A DNA stretch of 64,000 bases from the NCBI GenBank assembly GCA_021397835.1, contig JAJFZO010000049.1, positions 10,235,001 through 10,299,000 of the forward strand, in the 5' to 3' direction. The notes under the pieces are model-generated. The model was not told the origin of the DNA and searched no databases. It worked only from the letters and a program-made list of their open reading frames with translations. Positions 1 through 12,590 of the stretch are shown here, piece after piece (position 1 is the first letter of the stretch; every line of letters starts with the position of its first letter). The translations under genes were made by a program, and so were the position numbers. Source of the DNA: Moringa oleifera (taxonomy: Eukaryota; Streptophyta; Magnoliopsida; Brassicales; Moringaceae).

Positions 1-148
1 TAATAAGCTTTGATATTTATTGAGTTTAATAATGAATTGAGTTTATCGTTCATGAATCCAAGAAACAATTTTGCTTAGGAACAAATTGGACTAACGTAAG
101 TTAATTGGGCTTAAGAATTGATTAAACACAAAAATAATTGAGCTCATA
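1..148 (-). repeat. 17-bp satellite array, minus orientation, end of a unit
   Basis: The window opens in the last monomers of a minus-oriented array, with phrases such as GTTAATTGGGCTTAAGAATT. The same run of monomers closes the minus arrays near 7.0, 15.2, 33.4, 50.0 and 60.3 kb, which fixes this as the end of a higher-order unit that begins outside the window. No gene is present. Confidence 0.75.
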
Positions 149-650
149 AAAATAATTTAAATGATATTTAGAGATCATTGGCTTAGTGAAAAAGAATAAT
201 CAAATATTATAATATTTCTTTTTATATCCTTATTCTCTCATGTTTGATTGAAAGATAATATAAAAATTATTTAATTTTAAATTTAATTATATTTATAAAA
301 TTTAAATTTAATTAATTCTAATTTTCAATATTATATAATTTCATTGAGAGTGGGACTCAATAATTCAATAATGAATATTAAAATAAAGATCAAAATAAAC
401 TTTGTATTTTTCACTAAGTTCTTACAAAATATCAATTAAAACTCAATTGACTTATTTTTAACTTTTTTTTTATAAAGGAACAATTCAAATTTATAATTTT
501 GTACAATGAATTTTAACTTAACATTTTTAACAAACATGAAAAAATATACAACAAAAAATTCAAAATTTTTGAGTATTGAAAATAAATATTGGTAAAATTT
601 TTATGTTATAAATTTTTTAAAAAAATCACAAAAATAATTTTATTTCTCAA
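149..650 (+). repeat. spacer copy S1 (type S, 3'-truncated)
   Basis: This A+T-rich segment does not follow the 17-bp period and is homologous to the spacers near 7.1, 15.2, 33.4 and 50.0 kb. It lacks the 300-bp segment of type L copies, going straight from the array end into the sequence AATTTAAATGATATTTAGAG. The left arm of the foldback element starts near 346, with a small internal deletion around 425. The copy stops near 650, where plus-oriented 17-bp monomers begin abruptly, so the right arm and the 3' half of the spacer are missing. Confidence 0.7.
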
Positions 651-3244
651 GCTCAATTAATTATTAGGACCAATTATTGGGTTCAAGCATTTATTAGATT
701 AGTTTTTTTCTTAAGCCCAATTATATATTAAGATCATTTATTTATTAGTTCAAATTTTTTATTCAACCCAATCAAATGTTTGGCTTAGTTAATTATTTGG
801 CCCAATGAATTGCTAGTCTAATTAATTGCTAATCTTAATTATATATTTGGCTTAACCGATAACTATTTGCCCCAATTAATAAATGTTAGGCCCATTTTTA
901 TAATTTATTTATTATACTTAATTACTTATTAAATTTAGTTTTTTGTTAAACTCAATAAAACTCTCTTAACTAATTATTTAGCCCAACTAATTGTTGGGAC
1001 CAATGAATTACTAGGTCTAATTAATTGTTAAGATTAATTACACATTAGTCTCAATTATTATTAGCCTATTCTTAGACCAAATTATATGTTAAGTCCTTTT
1101 TTTTTACGCCTTGTTTAATCTTAGGTCCAACTAATTATTTGGTCCAATTAACTATTAGGCTCAATTGTTTTTTCTAACCAATTAATACAGGTTAGTCTTT
1201 ATTTGATCTTGGGCTAAATTATCTCTTAATTTCATGCAATGTAGGCTCAATTATACCTTAGGCACTTTTATGTTATAGGCCTAATTATCTATAAGGCAGA
1301 ATTAATTGCAAGGCTCATTTATAACTTAAGTCAAATTATAATTTGGGCCAATTATACCTTAAGCACAATTTATTTTTAGGTCTCATTGTAATTTTGATCT
1401 GATTATATCCCAAATTGTTCCAAGTTCCAAACATTTGTTGTGCCAATGCACTCTAAGTCCATTTAAATCTTACATTCAAATAATTATTTTGTGTAATTTT
1501 ATTTTAGTCATGATTATGTATTAAGTTCTTTTTTCTCTTATTTTGTGTAAACCCCGTCTCAATTAATTATTAGACTCAACGAAATGTTAGATCAAATTAA
1601 ATGTTTGGCTTAATTAAATATTATACACTATTAACATAGTCAAGCCTAATTTGAAGTAAGTCCAATTAATTCTTCGGTTCACCAGTGACATGTATAATTA
1701 ATTATTAGTAGAACCAATAAATGCTAATTACATATTTCATCACATCTTTGAAGTAAGTTTGATCATATCTTTGCCAATTATTTGCTAAGTTAAATTAGCA
1801 TCGAATTATTTGTTGGGCAAATGCATGTTAGCCTCATTATTTTTATCCCATTAATAGGCCCAATTATATTTAGCACCAATTGTTTTTTAGATCTAATTAT
1901 ATGTTAAACACAATTTTTATAAGATCCATCTAATTGTGAGAGATTAAATTTTAGGCTCAATATTAAGTTAGTTTTAATTAACTCTTAGATACAAAAAAAA
2001 AAATCTTATTTCTAATTATTTATTGGACTGATTTAGTTCTCATGCCCAATTACATATTAAAGCCAATTATTTATCACATCAAATTATACAATAAATGTAA
2101 TTTTTTTAATCATATTCAATTGCATATTCGATCTATTTCACGGCATAATATACTCAATTCTTTCAAGCTATGTCCACATGTATCTTAAGTCCAACTAAAT
2201 ATAGGACTCAATTATATTTTAAGTCCAAATATTTATTAGTCTCATTTCATTTATACACCCAACTATAGATTAAGCTCAATTATTTACTAAGTTAATTATA
2301 TATTAGTCTAGTTTTTCGTTAAGCTCAATTAAATATTTAATTCAATTAATTATTAATTATAATTAAATCTTTGATCTAATTAATTATTGTACTCAAATAA
2401 TTGATAGGTCTCATTAATTACTTAGATCTTTAATTATTGAGCTCAATTACACCTTAAACCAAAATATATTTTAGACATGCATATTTATTAAGTCCAATCA
2501 TATATAAAATTATAATTTATATGGAGCCAAAATTAAATATTAAGCTCAACTAATTATTATGTAGAATTAAATCTTAGGCTCGATTAATTAGTAGATTTAA
2601 TAAAATCGTTACGTTTAATTATTTCTTAGGTCTAATCAATTGTTAAACTCAATTATATCTTAAGTTCACTATTTTATTTGACCCAATTTTATATTAAGCT
2701 TAATTAGTTATTATGCTGAATTATATACTAATCTCATTTTTATTAGATTTAATTAAATTTTAGGCTTGATTAATTATTTGACAGAAGGAATTATTAGCTT
2801 TAATTATTTGTTAGACTCAATAATACGTAAAGTTCAACTTTTTATTAAACTCAATTAAATTTTAGGCTTAATTCATTATTTGATAAAATAGATATTTACA
2901 TCAATTAATTGTAATGTTAAATTACATTGTAGGCCTAATTATTTATAGTACAATTAATTCTTAGATCCAATTAATGTAAGTTCAGTTAAATTTGCCTGTG
3001 GGCTGAATTATTTCTTAGTTTCATACATGATAAACCCAATTAATTTTAAGAACAATTGTTTATTATCAAGGCTAATCATCTAATGGACCTAATTATTTAT
3101 ACATCTTATATATCTTGTGTCCAATCATAATTTGAATCTAATTATACCTTAGCTCAGTTTATTTTTAAGTTTAATTAATTACGGGCCCAATTATATGTTA
3201 AATCTAATTAATTAATAGATTCAATTATATTTCATGCCTAATTA
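651..3244 (+). repeat. 17-bp satellite array, plus orientation
   Basis: These are tandem diverged monomers close to AATTATATCTTAGGCCC. The 17-bp step can be read directly near 3189-3240, where AATTA recurs at 3189, 3206, 3223 and 3240. Scattered one- to five-base insertions shift the phase. A run of A at 1992-2003 is a landmark shared with four other plus arrays. No open frame of interest is present, because TTAG in the monomer gives a stop in one frame and the period of 17 rotates the frames. Confidence 0.85.
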
Positions 3245-3840
3245 TCACACTCATCATTAGGCCCATGGCCCCATGTTTACAACTTGGCTAGTTTATTAAT
3301 AAGATCGAGTCGAGCCATTCATTTGACTAAAGGATTGAGTCATGGGCTTGAAATTTTGAAGCGAGCTACCTAATGAACCTCTCCATTAAGTTTGATCATT
3401 AGGTCACAATCAACTCATATTTAGGCTAGCCCATTAGAATTAGAAATGGGTCATAATCATGCTATATTTGAGTCAACCCATTAACATTAACAAATATGTT
3501 ATATTTTGATCAACCTATTGAGGTCAACAAATCATTAATCAGTTTTGTTTTCATAGGTTTAATTAATTTAGTTTACAATTATTATTTGTCAAACACAAGA
3601 AAGGGTTTGACACCTTTTGTAATTGAAACACTTGTATATTTGAATGGTTTGAATTTGATAAATAGAAAAATATGTAAAAACAATATAAGATTGAAAAAGA
3701 TGACAAAACAATTAGCAAATATCAATATATATCAAGCTGAATTTAATGATACTAGTTCTTCTAAAGATTGAAAGTTCTATAATAGATATATGTTTATATA
3801 GTCTTTTTAATTTAAGAATCTACTTACTAATTATTAGCCA
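3245..3840 (+). mobile_element. element E copy 1 (degenerate, 3'-truncated, non-coding)
   Basis: This non-17-bp segment interrupts the array. It contains GTTTACAACTTGGCTAG, short GGGT/ACCC-type words and the phrase TTGAAATTTTGAAGCG, and is homologous to segments at 36.79, 53.19 and 62.30 kb. The 5' part resembles the GGGTC/GACCC-rich ends of decayed plant DNA transposons; this is an impression from composition, not a family assignment. A 91-codon open frame at 3496-3771 is not conserved: the copies at 37.26 and 53.59 kb carry TAG and TGA where this copy has CAA. A potential hairpin (TGTCAAA, 12-base loop, TTTGACA) lies at 3587-3612. The 3' portion seen at 37.33-37.60 kb is missing. Confidence 0.5.
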
Positions 3841-5955
3841 ATTTTTGCATTAAGTTTAATTTATTTAAGTGGATCAGTTATATATATCAAGTTCAAAATT
3901 TTAATAACAGCTCAATTAATTATTAGACCCAATGAATATCTAAGCCGAACGAATATAGGTCCGCCTACTTGTTATGTTTAATTACATATTATACTCAATT
4001 ATTTTTTGTGTCCAATTAATACATGTAAGATCAAACTCATTCTTAAGCCTAATTATTTCTTAGGTTCATGCACGATGATAAATTGACTACATTATTAGAT
4101 CTTATTAACATTATGCCCAAATAATTATTAGGCTCAATTATATATCAAGTTCAATTATAGTTGGCCAATTAAATTATTGGTCCAACTATATATGAGATCT
4201 AATTATACCATATGCCTAATTTTTGTGGCATAATTAATTTTAGGTCTAATTGTATCTTAGGTTATAATATTTATCAAGCCCAATTATACATCGAATTATT
4301 TTTTAGATTCATGCACGTTAGCCAAATCAATTTAGTCAAATTAAGTAATAGGGCCAATTATATCTTCTACCCGACTATTTTCTAGATCAAATTATATATT
4401 GAGCTTAATTTTTTTAAGGCCCAATTGAATCATTGGCCCAACTATTTTTCATATACTAATAAATCTTAGGTTGAATTAGTTGTTAGGTCTAACTAATTAT
4501 TAGATTCAATGTAATGTTAGGCCCAATTATTTACTAGGTCAAATTACATATCAAGTCTTAATTTTTATTAGAGGTAATTAATTATTAGGTCTAATTAATT
4601 GCTAATCTTAATTACATATTTGATCCAATTAATTCTATGCCAAATTAATCAATACTGTGCTCAATTATATCTTAAGTTCAATTATAATTTGGATCAAATT
4701 ATATCTTAGCCTCAATTCATTTTTAGACCCCATTATGTAATTAGTTCATACACACCACACCCAATTGTATATTAGGCCTAGTTAAATCCGAGACTAATTA
4801 AATTTTATATCAATTTATTTATTAATCTCATTTACTTCTTAGAACCAATTATAGATCAAGCAAAATTATTTCATAAGCCTAACTATATATTAAGATAATT
4901 TTTTTTTGTTAGGGGTCAATTCAATCTTAACCACAACTATTTATTAGTCTTATTTCATTCTTATATTCAATAATAAATCTATTAGACCTAATTACATATT
5001 AAATTTAATTTTTTTATTAGGTTCAATTGAATCTCATTCTCAATTAATTCTTAACCAAAATTAAATTTCGTTTCCAATCAATTATGAGGTGCAATTAATT
5101 GTTAAACCTAATTAATTGTTTGGTCACTAATTTTTAGGGTAAATGACATATCAAGCCCAAGTATATTTTAGATCAAATTAAATAATGGGCTCAAATATGT
5201 TTTAAGTGTAATAATTAAGCCTATTTATTTGTTAAGTCAAATTAATTGTTAGGCCTAACTAATTCTTAAGCAAAATTAAATTTTAGGCTCAGTAAATTAT
5301 TAGATTCAACTAACTGTTAGCCATAATTATTGGTTATATTTAATTAACTATTAAGCTTAATTATATCTTAGATCTAATATTTTATTAAATCTAATTACAT
5401 ATTAAGCTTAATTATATATTAAATAAAATTTTTTATTAACTTAAAATTTTTAATAAAGGCTTAATTAATTATTTGGCCCGATGAATTATTAAACCTAATG
5501 CATTCTTAGGTTTAATTAATTGTTTTGGTAAATTACACATTATGCTCAATCATTCATTAGGCTCATTCATTCTTAGCTCCACTTATATCTTAAATCCAGT
5601 TTTTTATTAGTTTTGGTTAAATTTTTGGTCAAGTTAATTGTTTTACACAATGAATTTTTTGATCTAGTTAATTGTTAGGCTTATTACAAACCTTAACTTA
5701 ATTTTTTTTATGGTTTAATTAATTCTTAGGCCAATTAATATTCGATAGGCTAAATTTGTTTAGGAATTCATTTATTTCTCAGTTTTGTGTTAGATGGACT
5801 CAATTATTTCTTAGATGGTATTATTTATTATTAGGCCAAAATATCTTCTGGATCTAATTATTTATATGACCCCAAATATATTTTAAGTCTAATTAAAATT
5901 TGGGCCAAGTTATATCTTAGCCCTAATTTGTTTAATTGCACTTAAGATTTAATTT
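3841..5955 (+). repeat. 17-bp satellite array, plus orientation
   Basis: The array resumes after element E with the same monomer family. It contains the variant monomer CATGCACGTTA at 4310-4320. It ends near 5955 at an abrupt change of polarity to minus monomers with no telomere-like block between them. Order-specific phrases, for example around 5880-5930, match 25.0, 29.4, 38.9 and 45.5 kb, so the array stops partway through the standard order of variants. Confidence 0.85.
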
Positions 5956-7060
5956 CACCTAAGAATTTGTTGGGCTTAATATCCAATTGAGTCTAATAAA
6001 AAATTTTGATTTAATATCTAATTAGGCTTCATGAATAATTGGCTTAATTTATAATGTGTCTAAGAATGGAATGACTCTAACAAATAATTAGGTCTAGAAT
6101 ATAGTTGGATTAATACTTAATTGGGCTTAAGATATAGTTGAATGTAATATTGATCATTAACCCAAATGTATCATTGAGCCTATGAGTAAATTGAGTCTAA
6201 TAGATAATTGAACCCAAATTACAATTGAACTTGAGATGTGATTGAGCAATAGAGTTAATTAAGCCTAATATATTTTAATTTAGCTTAAAAATTAATTGGA
6301 TCAAATATATAATTAAAATTAACAAGTAATTAGATCTAGCAATTCATTGAGCCTGATAATTAATTCAGCTACAATTTGATTTGGTCTAATAAAATATGTG
6401 TTTAATATCTAATGTGGCCTAGTAATGAATTATCGTTAGTATATTATTGGGCCTAAGAGTAAAAATCACCCAATAAGTAATTAGACCTGAGATTAGTTAA
6501 GTTAAATAATTAATTGAACCCAACAATCAATCGAAGTCTAAGATTTAATTATGCATGAGAATTAGTTGGGCGTAAGATTTAATTACCTTATAGGAATTAA
6601 GCTTGAACATAAGATGTAGTTGTGTTAAAGATATAACTATGCTTATTAATTAATTAGGATGCATCAATTGATTAATTTTGTAGAGCTCAAGAAATAATTT
6701 GACACATAATTGAACCTAATAAAGATTAAGTCAAAAATATAATTAGATTTCAAATTAATTGGGCTTTAAAAACTAGAAATATATATAATTAGGCATGACA
6801 TGTAATGGAGCCTATGATATATTAGACTTAATATAATTAAACTTGAGATATAATTGAGTTTAATAAATAATTCAATCTAATATATAACTGGACCTAGCAT
6901 ACATTAGCTCTAAATATATTTGCCCTGATATTTATTGAGTTTAATAATTAATTAGGTTTATCATTATAAACCCGAGAAATAATTTTTCTTAGGAGCAAAT
7001 TGGACTAACTTGAGTTAATTGGGCCAAAGAATTGATTAAGCACAAAAATAATTGAGCTTG
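5956..7060 (-). repeat. 17-bp satellite array, minus orientation
   Basis: Monomers read as the reverse complement of the consensus (GGGCCTAAGATATAATT type). The array starts with the phrase ACCTAAGAATTTGTTGGGC, which also occurs inside the minus arrays near 13.92, 32.36, 48.75 and 59.27 kb. This unit has therefore lost the first part of its minus array together with the telomere-like block. Confidence 0.85.
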
Positions 7061-7070
7061 TAAGAATATT

Positions 7071-7373
7071 AGGTCATAAATATGTATCATTATTAGCTTT
7101 GCAATTTATAATTCAAAACAAATAAACTTTAAGAGCCAATAAAGTAGGAATTTTGCAAAGTAAGAGTGGGACAATGTTTATGACAACCATATTTGAGTCT
7201 TTCTTTCATAACGTTAAAATATTAAGAGAAAAATTCTAAATACAAATTAAATTAAATTATATCTCAAGTTTAAGAGAAATGATTCACTATACACTAATAG
7301 CAAGTTAAGCAATGAACAACTCTCTTTAACAAAATAAAAAATAAAAAATGAACCATGTTTACAATGCTTAATT
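7071..7373. mobile_element. type L insertion of about 300 bp (unidentified)
   Basis: This segment occurs in spacers S2, S4 (partial), S5 and S8 but not in S1, S3 or S7. The flanks are similar short words (TAAGAATATT on the left, TAAGAATTTA on the right), while the empty spacers read TAAAAATAATTTA at the same place. That pattern fits an insertion with a short target duplication. No terminal inverted repeats and no coding capacity are visible, so the class of element is unknown. A loss from type S spacers is a possible alternative. Confidence 0.45.
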
Positions 7374-7571
7374 TTAAGAATTTAAATGATATTTAGAGAT
7401 CATTGGATTAGTGGAAAAGGTCAATCAAATATTATAATATTTCTTTTTATATCCTTAGTCTTATGTTTGATTGAATGATAATATCAAAATTATTTAATTT
7501 TAAAATTTAATTATATTTCTATAAATTTAAAATTTAAGTAATTATAATTTTTAACATTATATAGTTCCATC

Positions 7572-8150
7572 GAGAGTGGGACTCAATAATTCAATAATTA
7601 AGATTAAGATAAAGATCAAAATAAACTTTGTATTGTTCGTTTTTTTTAACTAAGTTCTTACAATTTTTTTTTTTACCAATTTTACACACAAAATATCAAT
7701 TTAGTCTAAATTAAATTACTTTTAACTTTTTTTTTATAAAAGATCAATTTAAATTTGTGATTTTATATAATGAATTTTAACTTAAAATTTTTACATGAAA
7801 AAACATACAAAAAAAAGTTAAAATTTTTTAGTATTGAAAATAAGTATTTTTAAAATTTTTGTTTTACAATTTTTTTCAAAAAATCAAAAAATTTATTTTA
7901 TTGCTTAAAAATCCTAAAAAATTTTTATGATAGCTTGATTTGCATTTTTTAAAAAATTTTAAAACAAAGTTTACTGTACAACATTTTTTGTTTAAATAAT
8001 TTATTTAAAAAATTGAAGACAATGTCTAATTTAGACTAAATTAAAATATTATATGTAAAATTGATTAAAAATAAAAATTTAATTAAAAATCTCAAGTATT
8101 ACAAAGTTTATTTTGATATTTACCCTTAATACATATTTTTGAGACTGAAA
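7572..8150. mobile_element. foldback or MITE-like element in spacer S2
   Basis: Two inverted arms flank an A+T-rich centre. CAAAATAAACTTTG at 7617-7630 is the exact reverse complement of 8102-8115. TTTAGTCTAAATTA at 7700-7713 is the exact reverse complement of 8027-8040. The matching pairs lie in mirrored order, giving arms of about 100-130 bp. The outer ends (GAGAGTGGGACTC on the left, GAGACTGAAA on the right) are weaker matches. There is no transposase. Homologous copies occur in S3, S5 and S7, and half copies in S1 and S6. Confidence 0.5.
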
Positions 8151-8400
8151 TACCCTTTGATAAGTTTAAATATTTTAATATTATTGTAACGTTTGACAAA
8201 ATATCAAACAAATTTTGATGGAATAGCTTGTAAAATAAATTTATCATATCTATTTTTTGTATTTAAAAAATAAAATAAAATGAAAGTTTGAAATCAAATT
8301 AAACTTCTTTTTCATTCAAGTCAAAAAAATAAAATGTAATGGAATAAATCACCTAAGTTTCAAGATGCCTTAAATCATGCTATAAAGGCAATGCTTGTTT

Positions 8401-11400
8401 ATTAAACATGGCCTAATTATATGTGAAGCATAAATTTCTATTAAGCCCAACCAAATCTTATGCTCAATTAGTTATGAATCGCAATGAATTGCAAGACTAA
8501 ATGAATTGTTGAGTCCATTTAATTGCTAGGCTTAATTATATATTAGGCTTAATTATTTTAATTTTTTTGCACATAACATCTGTTATGTATTTTTAAGCCC
8601 ATTTTTTTGTGGGTTCATATACAATACACCCAACTAGTTATTAAATCTAACAAATGATAGGACCAACTAAATTATTAGGCTCAATTATTTGTTCAGTTTA
8701 ATTATATTTGGTTTGAAATATCATAAATCTAATTACATATTTTAACTTAATAATATCATAAGTCCGATTTTTTTATGTCAAATTAATTTTAGGTCTAATT
8801 ATATCTTATGTCATATTATCAATTTGACCCAAATATATGTCAAATTATTTTTTAGGCTTATGCACGTTAGCCCAATTAATTTAATGATATTTAGCCCTAT
8901 TCTAGATAAGGCACAATTAAATATTTTGTCCAATTAATTCTTAAGCCCAATTAACTATTAGCATCAATTATTAGGCCCAAGCATTTATTGGACCACTTTA
9001 TTTTTTAAGCTCAATTATATATTGAGAACATTTATTTATTAGTTTAAATTTTTTATTCAACTTAATTATTTATTAAGCCTAATCAAATATTAGACTCAGT
9101 TAGTTATTAGCTACAATGAATTGCTAGGTCTAATTGATTGCTAATCTCAATTATATATTTGGCTCAACCAATTAATATTTGCCCTAATTAACAAATGTTA
9201 GGTCCATTTATATACTTTATTTATCATGCTCAATTACTTATTAAATTTAATATTTTATTAAACCCAATAAAATCCTAAGCCCAACTAATTGTTAGGACCA
9301 ATGAATTGTTAAGGTCAGTTACATATTAGGCTTAATTATTATCAGACCCATTTTATTCCTAGGTTAAATTATATGTTAAGCTTTTTGTTTTTTTTACACT
9401 TAGTTTAATCTTAGGCCTAATTAATTATTTTGTCCAATTAGCTATCAGACTCAATTTACATATTAGGCCCAATTGTTTTTCTGGCCAATTAATATAGGTT
9501 GGCCTCTATTTGATGTTGGGCTGAATTATTGCTCAATTTCATGCACCGTAGACTCAATTGTTTCTCAATTGGCGCTTTTATGTTATAGGCCAAATTATCT
9601 ATCAGTAAGAATTAATTGCAAGTCTCATTTATAACTTAAATCAAATTATAATTTGGATCTAGTTATTACATCTTAGGCCCAATGTTCTTAGGTCTAATTG
9701 TCATTTTATATCCCAAATTGTTCCAAGGTCCAAATTTTTGTGGTGCCCATGCACGCTAAGTCCAATTAAATTTTAAATTCAAATAATTATTTTATGTTAT
9801 TCGATCTTGTCATAATTATGCATTATGTCCCTTTTTTCTCTTATTTTGGATAAATCTCAGCTTAATTAATTATTGGACCTGATAAATTGTTAGGCTCAAA
9901 TTAAATGTTTGGCCTAATTAAATATTATACGCTATTAACATAGTCAAGCCTAATTTGTAGTGAGTCTAATTAATTCTTAGGTTCATGAGTGATATGCATA
10001 ATTAATTATTGAACCCAATAAATGCTAATAACATATTTGATCCTATCTTGTAAGTAAGTTTGATCATATCTTAGCCAATTATTTATTAAGTTAAATTACA
10101 AGTCGAATTATTTGGTAGGCATATGCATGTTAGCCTCATTATTTTTATCCCGTTAATAGGCCCAATTATATCTATGCACCAATTATTTGTTAGGTCTAAT
10201 TATATATTAAATAAAATTTTTTATAAGACCAATTAATTATGAGAGATAATTAAATTTTAAGCTCAATTAAATTAGGTTTAATTAAGTGTTTGACACAAAA
10301 AAAAAATCTTATGCCTATTATTTATTGGACCAATTTAGTTCTTATGCCCAATTACATATTAAAACCAATTATTTATCATGCGAAATTATACATTAGGCCT
10401 TTTTTTTTTATCATATTCAATTGCATATTTGATCCATTTCATGGCATAATATACTCAGTTCTTAAGCCCGACTAAATAATTAGTCTCATTTCATTCTTAC
10501 ACTCAACTATAGAATAAGCTCAGTTATTTACTAAGCTGAATTAATATTAATTTAATTTTTTATTAAGCTTAATAAAATATTCAATTTAATTAATTATTAG
10601 TCACAATTAAATCTTTGATATTAGACTCAAATGTTAGGTCTAACTAATTATTTAGATCTTTAATTGTTGAGTTTAACTACATCTTAAGTTATTTTATATT
10701 TTACACCTGCATATTTATTAAGTCGAATTATATATAAAATTATAATTTTTATGAAGCCAAATTAAATATTAGACTCAATTAATTCTTATGTTGAATTAAA
10801 TCTTAAGCCTAATTTATTAATAGATTTAATTAAATTTTTATGCCTAATTATTTATTAAGTCCAATTAATTGTCAAGTTCAATTATATCTTAGGTTCATTA
10901 TCTTATTAGGCCCAATTTTATATTAAGTCTAATAATTTATTAAGCTCGATTATATACTAAGCTCATTTTTTAATTAAACTTAATTAAATTTTAGGCTCAA
11001 TTGATTATTTGACCCAATAAATTGTTAGATCTAATTAGCTGTTATGCCAAATTATTGATAAAGCTCAACTTTTTGTTGAACTCAATTAAATCTTAAGCCT
11101 AATTCATTATTTGACAGAATAAATTATTTAGTCTAATTAATTGTCATGTTAAATTACATTGTAGGCTCAATTATTTGTAGCACAATTAATTCTTAGGCCT
11201 AATTAATATAAGTTCAATGAAATTTGCTTATAGGCTAAATTATTTCTTAAGTTCATACATGATAGACCCAACTAATCTTAGGTCCTATTATTTATTGTCA
11301 GGGCTAGTTATCTTAGGTCCTATTTCATTTTTACGCTCAACTATATATTAAATTGTATTATTTGTCAAGTCTAATTATATCTTATACTTAAATAATCATT

Positions 11401-11595
11401 CAGGCTATTTCTTCTTAGGCTTATTATATATTAAGACCAATAATATATTAGGCTATCCAACTAATCCTTTGGTATGCCTAATAAAATTTTACGTGTAACA
11501 ATCATGAGGCTCAAGCATATCTTAGATCCAATTATATGTAAAGTTCACTTCGTTTTTTGGCCTAATTATTGCATATTTTTATGCACCATAGGCAA
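8401..11595 (+). repeat. 17-bp satellite array, plus orientation
   Basis: Monomers are clear near 8466-8551, with AATTA-type cores at 8466, 8483, 8499, 8517, 8534 and 8551. The array includes CATGCACGCTAAG near 9749 and a run of A at 10297-10306. It has no element E. Short frames such as 10290-10475 are translations of the monomers. It ends at the phrase GGCTCAAGCATATCTTAG and about 70 further bases before the telomere-like block. Confidence 0.85.
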
Positions 11596-12590
11596 AATTA
11601 ATTTAAAGTTTAACCTTTAAACCCTTCACACAGACCCTTAAACCTTAAACTTTATATAAAGTAAAATTCTAACCCTGACACCCTAAACCCCGAACCCCTA
11701 AATCTTGAACCTTAAAATCTAAGACTTTAACCTTAACTGCTAAAGCTTAAACCCCAAGCCCCGAAACTTTATACCTTTTAATCCTCACCATTAAACCGTA
11801 AACCTTAAACTTTAAACTTAGGTAAAAAATGTGAACCTTTAAACACTAAACAATAAACTCTAACACCTAAACACTAGACCCTAAGTCCTAAATCATAACT
11901 CCTAAATTCCTAAATGCTACACTTTAAACCCTAAAAACTAAATTCTAATCCCTAACCATTACATAAACCTCAAGCCATAAACCATAATCCCTAAACCGTA
12001 AAGGCCAAATCTAATCCCCTAGCCCTTCAACTCTAAGCTATAACCTATAAACCCTAACACCTAAACTCTAACTCTTAACCTTTAAACCTCAAACCCAAAT
12101 GCCTAAACCATAAGCTATAAACCCTAAATGAAAAACTATAACCCCCAAAACCGTAAATCCTAAACTTTTAACTCTAAGCCGTAAACTATAAGCCCCAAAC
12201 CCCTATACCCAAACTCCTAATGTTTAGCACCTAACCCATAAACTATAAGCTCCAAACTTTAAACCCCAACCCCAAAACTCTAAATCCTAAATGTAGCCCC
12301 AAAACACTAAACTCAAAACCATAGCCTTAAAAACCTAAACCAAAAATCCTCGACCTTAAACCCATAAGCTCGAACCCTTCAATCGCTAACCCTACCCCTT
12401 AAACTGTAACCTCTAAGCCCTAAATTCTAAATCCTAAAATCTAGTCTCTAACCTCTATTCCTTAAACCTTTAACCTCTGAATCATAAATTATAAATTCAA
12501 AACCTTACCCATTAAACTTTAATCCGTAAATACTAACCACTAAACCTTAAACCCTGACCCATTAAACATGAACCCTTTATCTTCAACCTA
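11596..12590 (+). repeat. telomere-like block T1, C-strand (CCCTAAA) only
   Basis: This is about 1 kb of degenerate heptamers (CCCTAAA, CCTTAAAC, CCATAAAC) written on the C-strand. Its variant order matches the first part of the block at 46.33 kb, for example the shared word AAAGTAAAATTCTAACCCTGA near 11660 and its counterpart near 46356, so it is an old copy that moved with the higher-order repeat. It passes directly into minus 17-bp monomers near 12590, with no G-strand half. The plant telomere-type heptamer is clear; a functional telomere is not implied. Confidence 0.85.

Larger units (their letters stand above)
7061..8400 (+). repeat. spacer copy S2 (type L)
   Basis: This near-complete spacer lies between minus and plus arrays. 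It holds in order the 300-bp type L segment (7071-7373), the conserved AAATGATATTTAGAG region, a foldback element (7572-8150) and a 3' part ending in CACCTAAGTTTCAAGATGCC near 8350. Compared with type S spacers it lacks about 82 bp just before CAAATTTTGATGG. It has no open frame of note. Homopolymer runs of A and T are abundant. Confidence 0.75.

Noticed and set aside
3496..3771. 91-codon open frame, the longest in the window
   Set aside because: It lies in element E. The homologous copies at 37.26 and 53.59 kb carry TAG and TGA in this frame, copy 6 lacks a clean frame, and there is no recognisable domain or ribosome-binding context.
10290..10475. 61-codon open frame
   Set aside because: It starts at the A-tract landmark and runs through array monomers. 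The same position at 1.99, 18.07 and 35.65 kb is not open in the same way.
11596..12590. True chromosome end (active telomere)
   Set aside because: The heptamers are degenerate, internal, and share decayed variants with other blocks, so they are interstitial telomere-like repeats.
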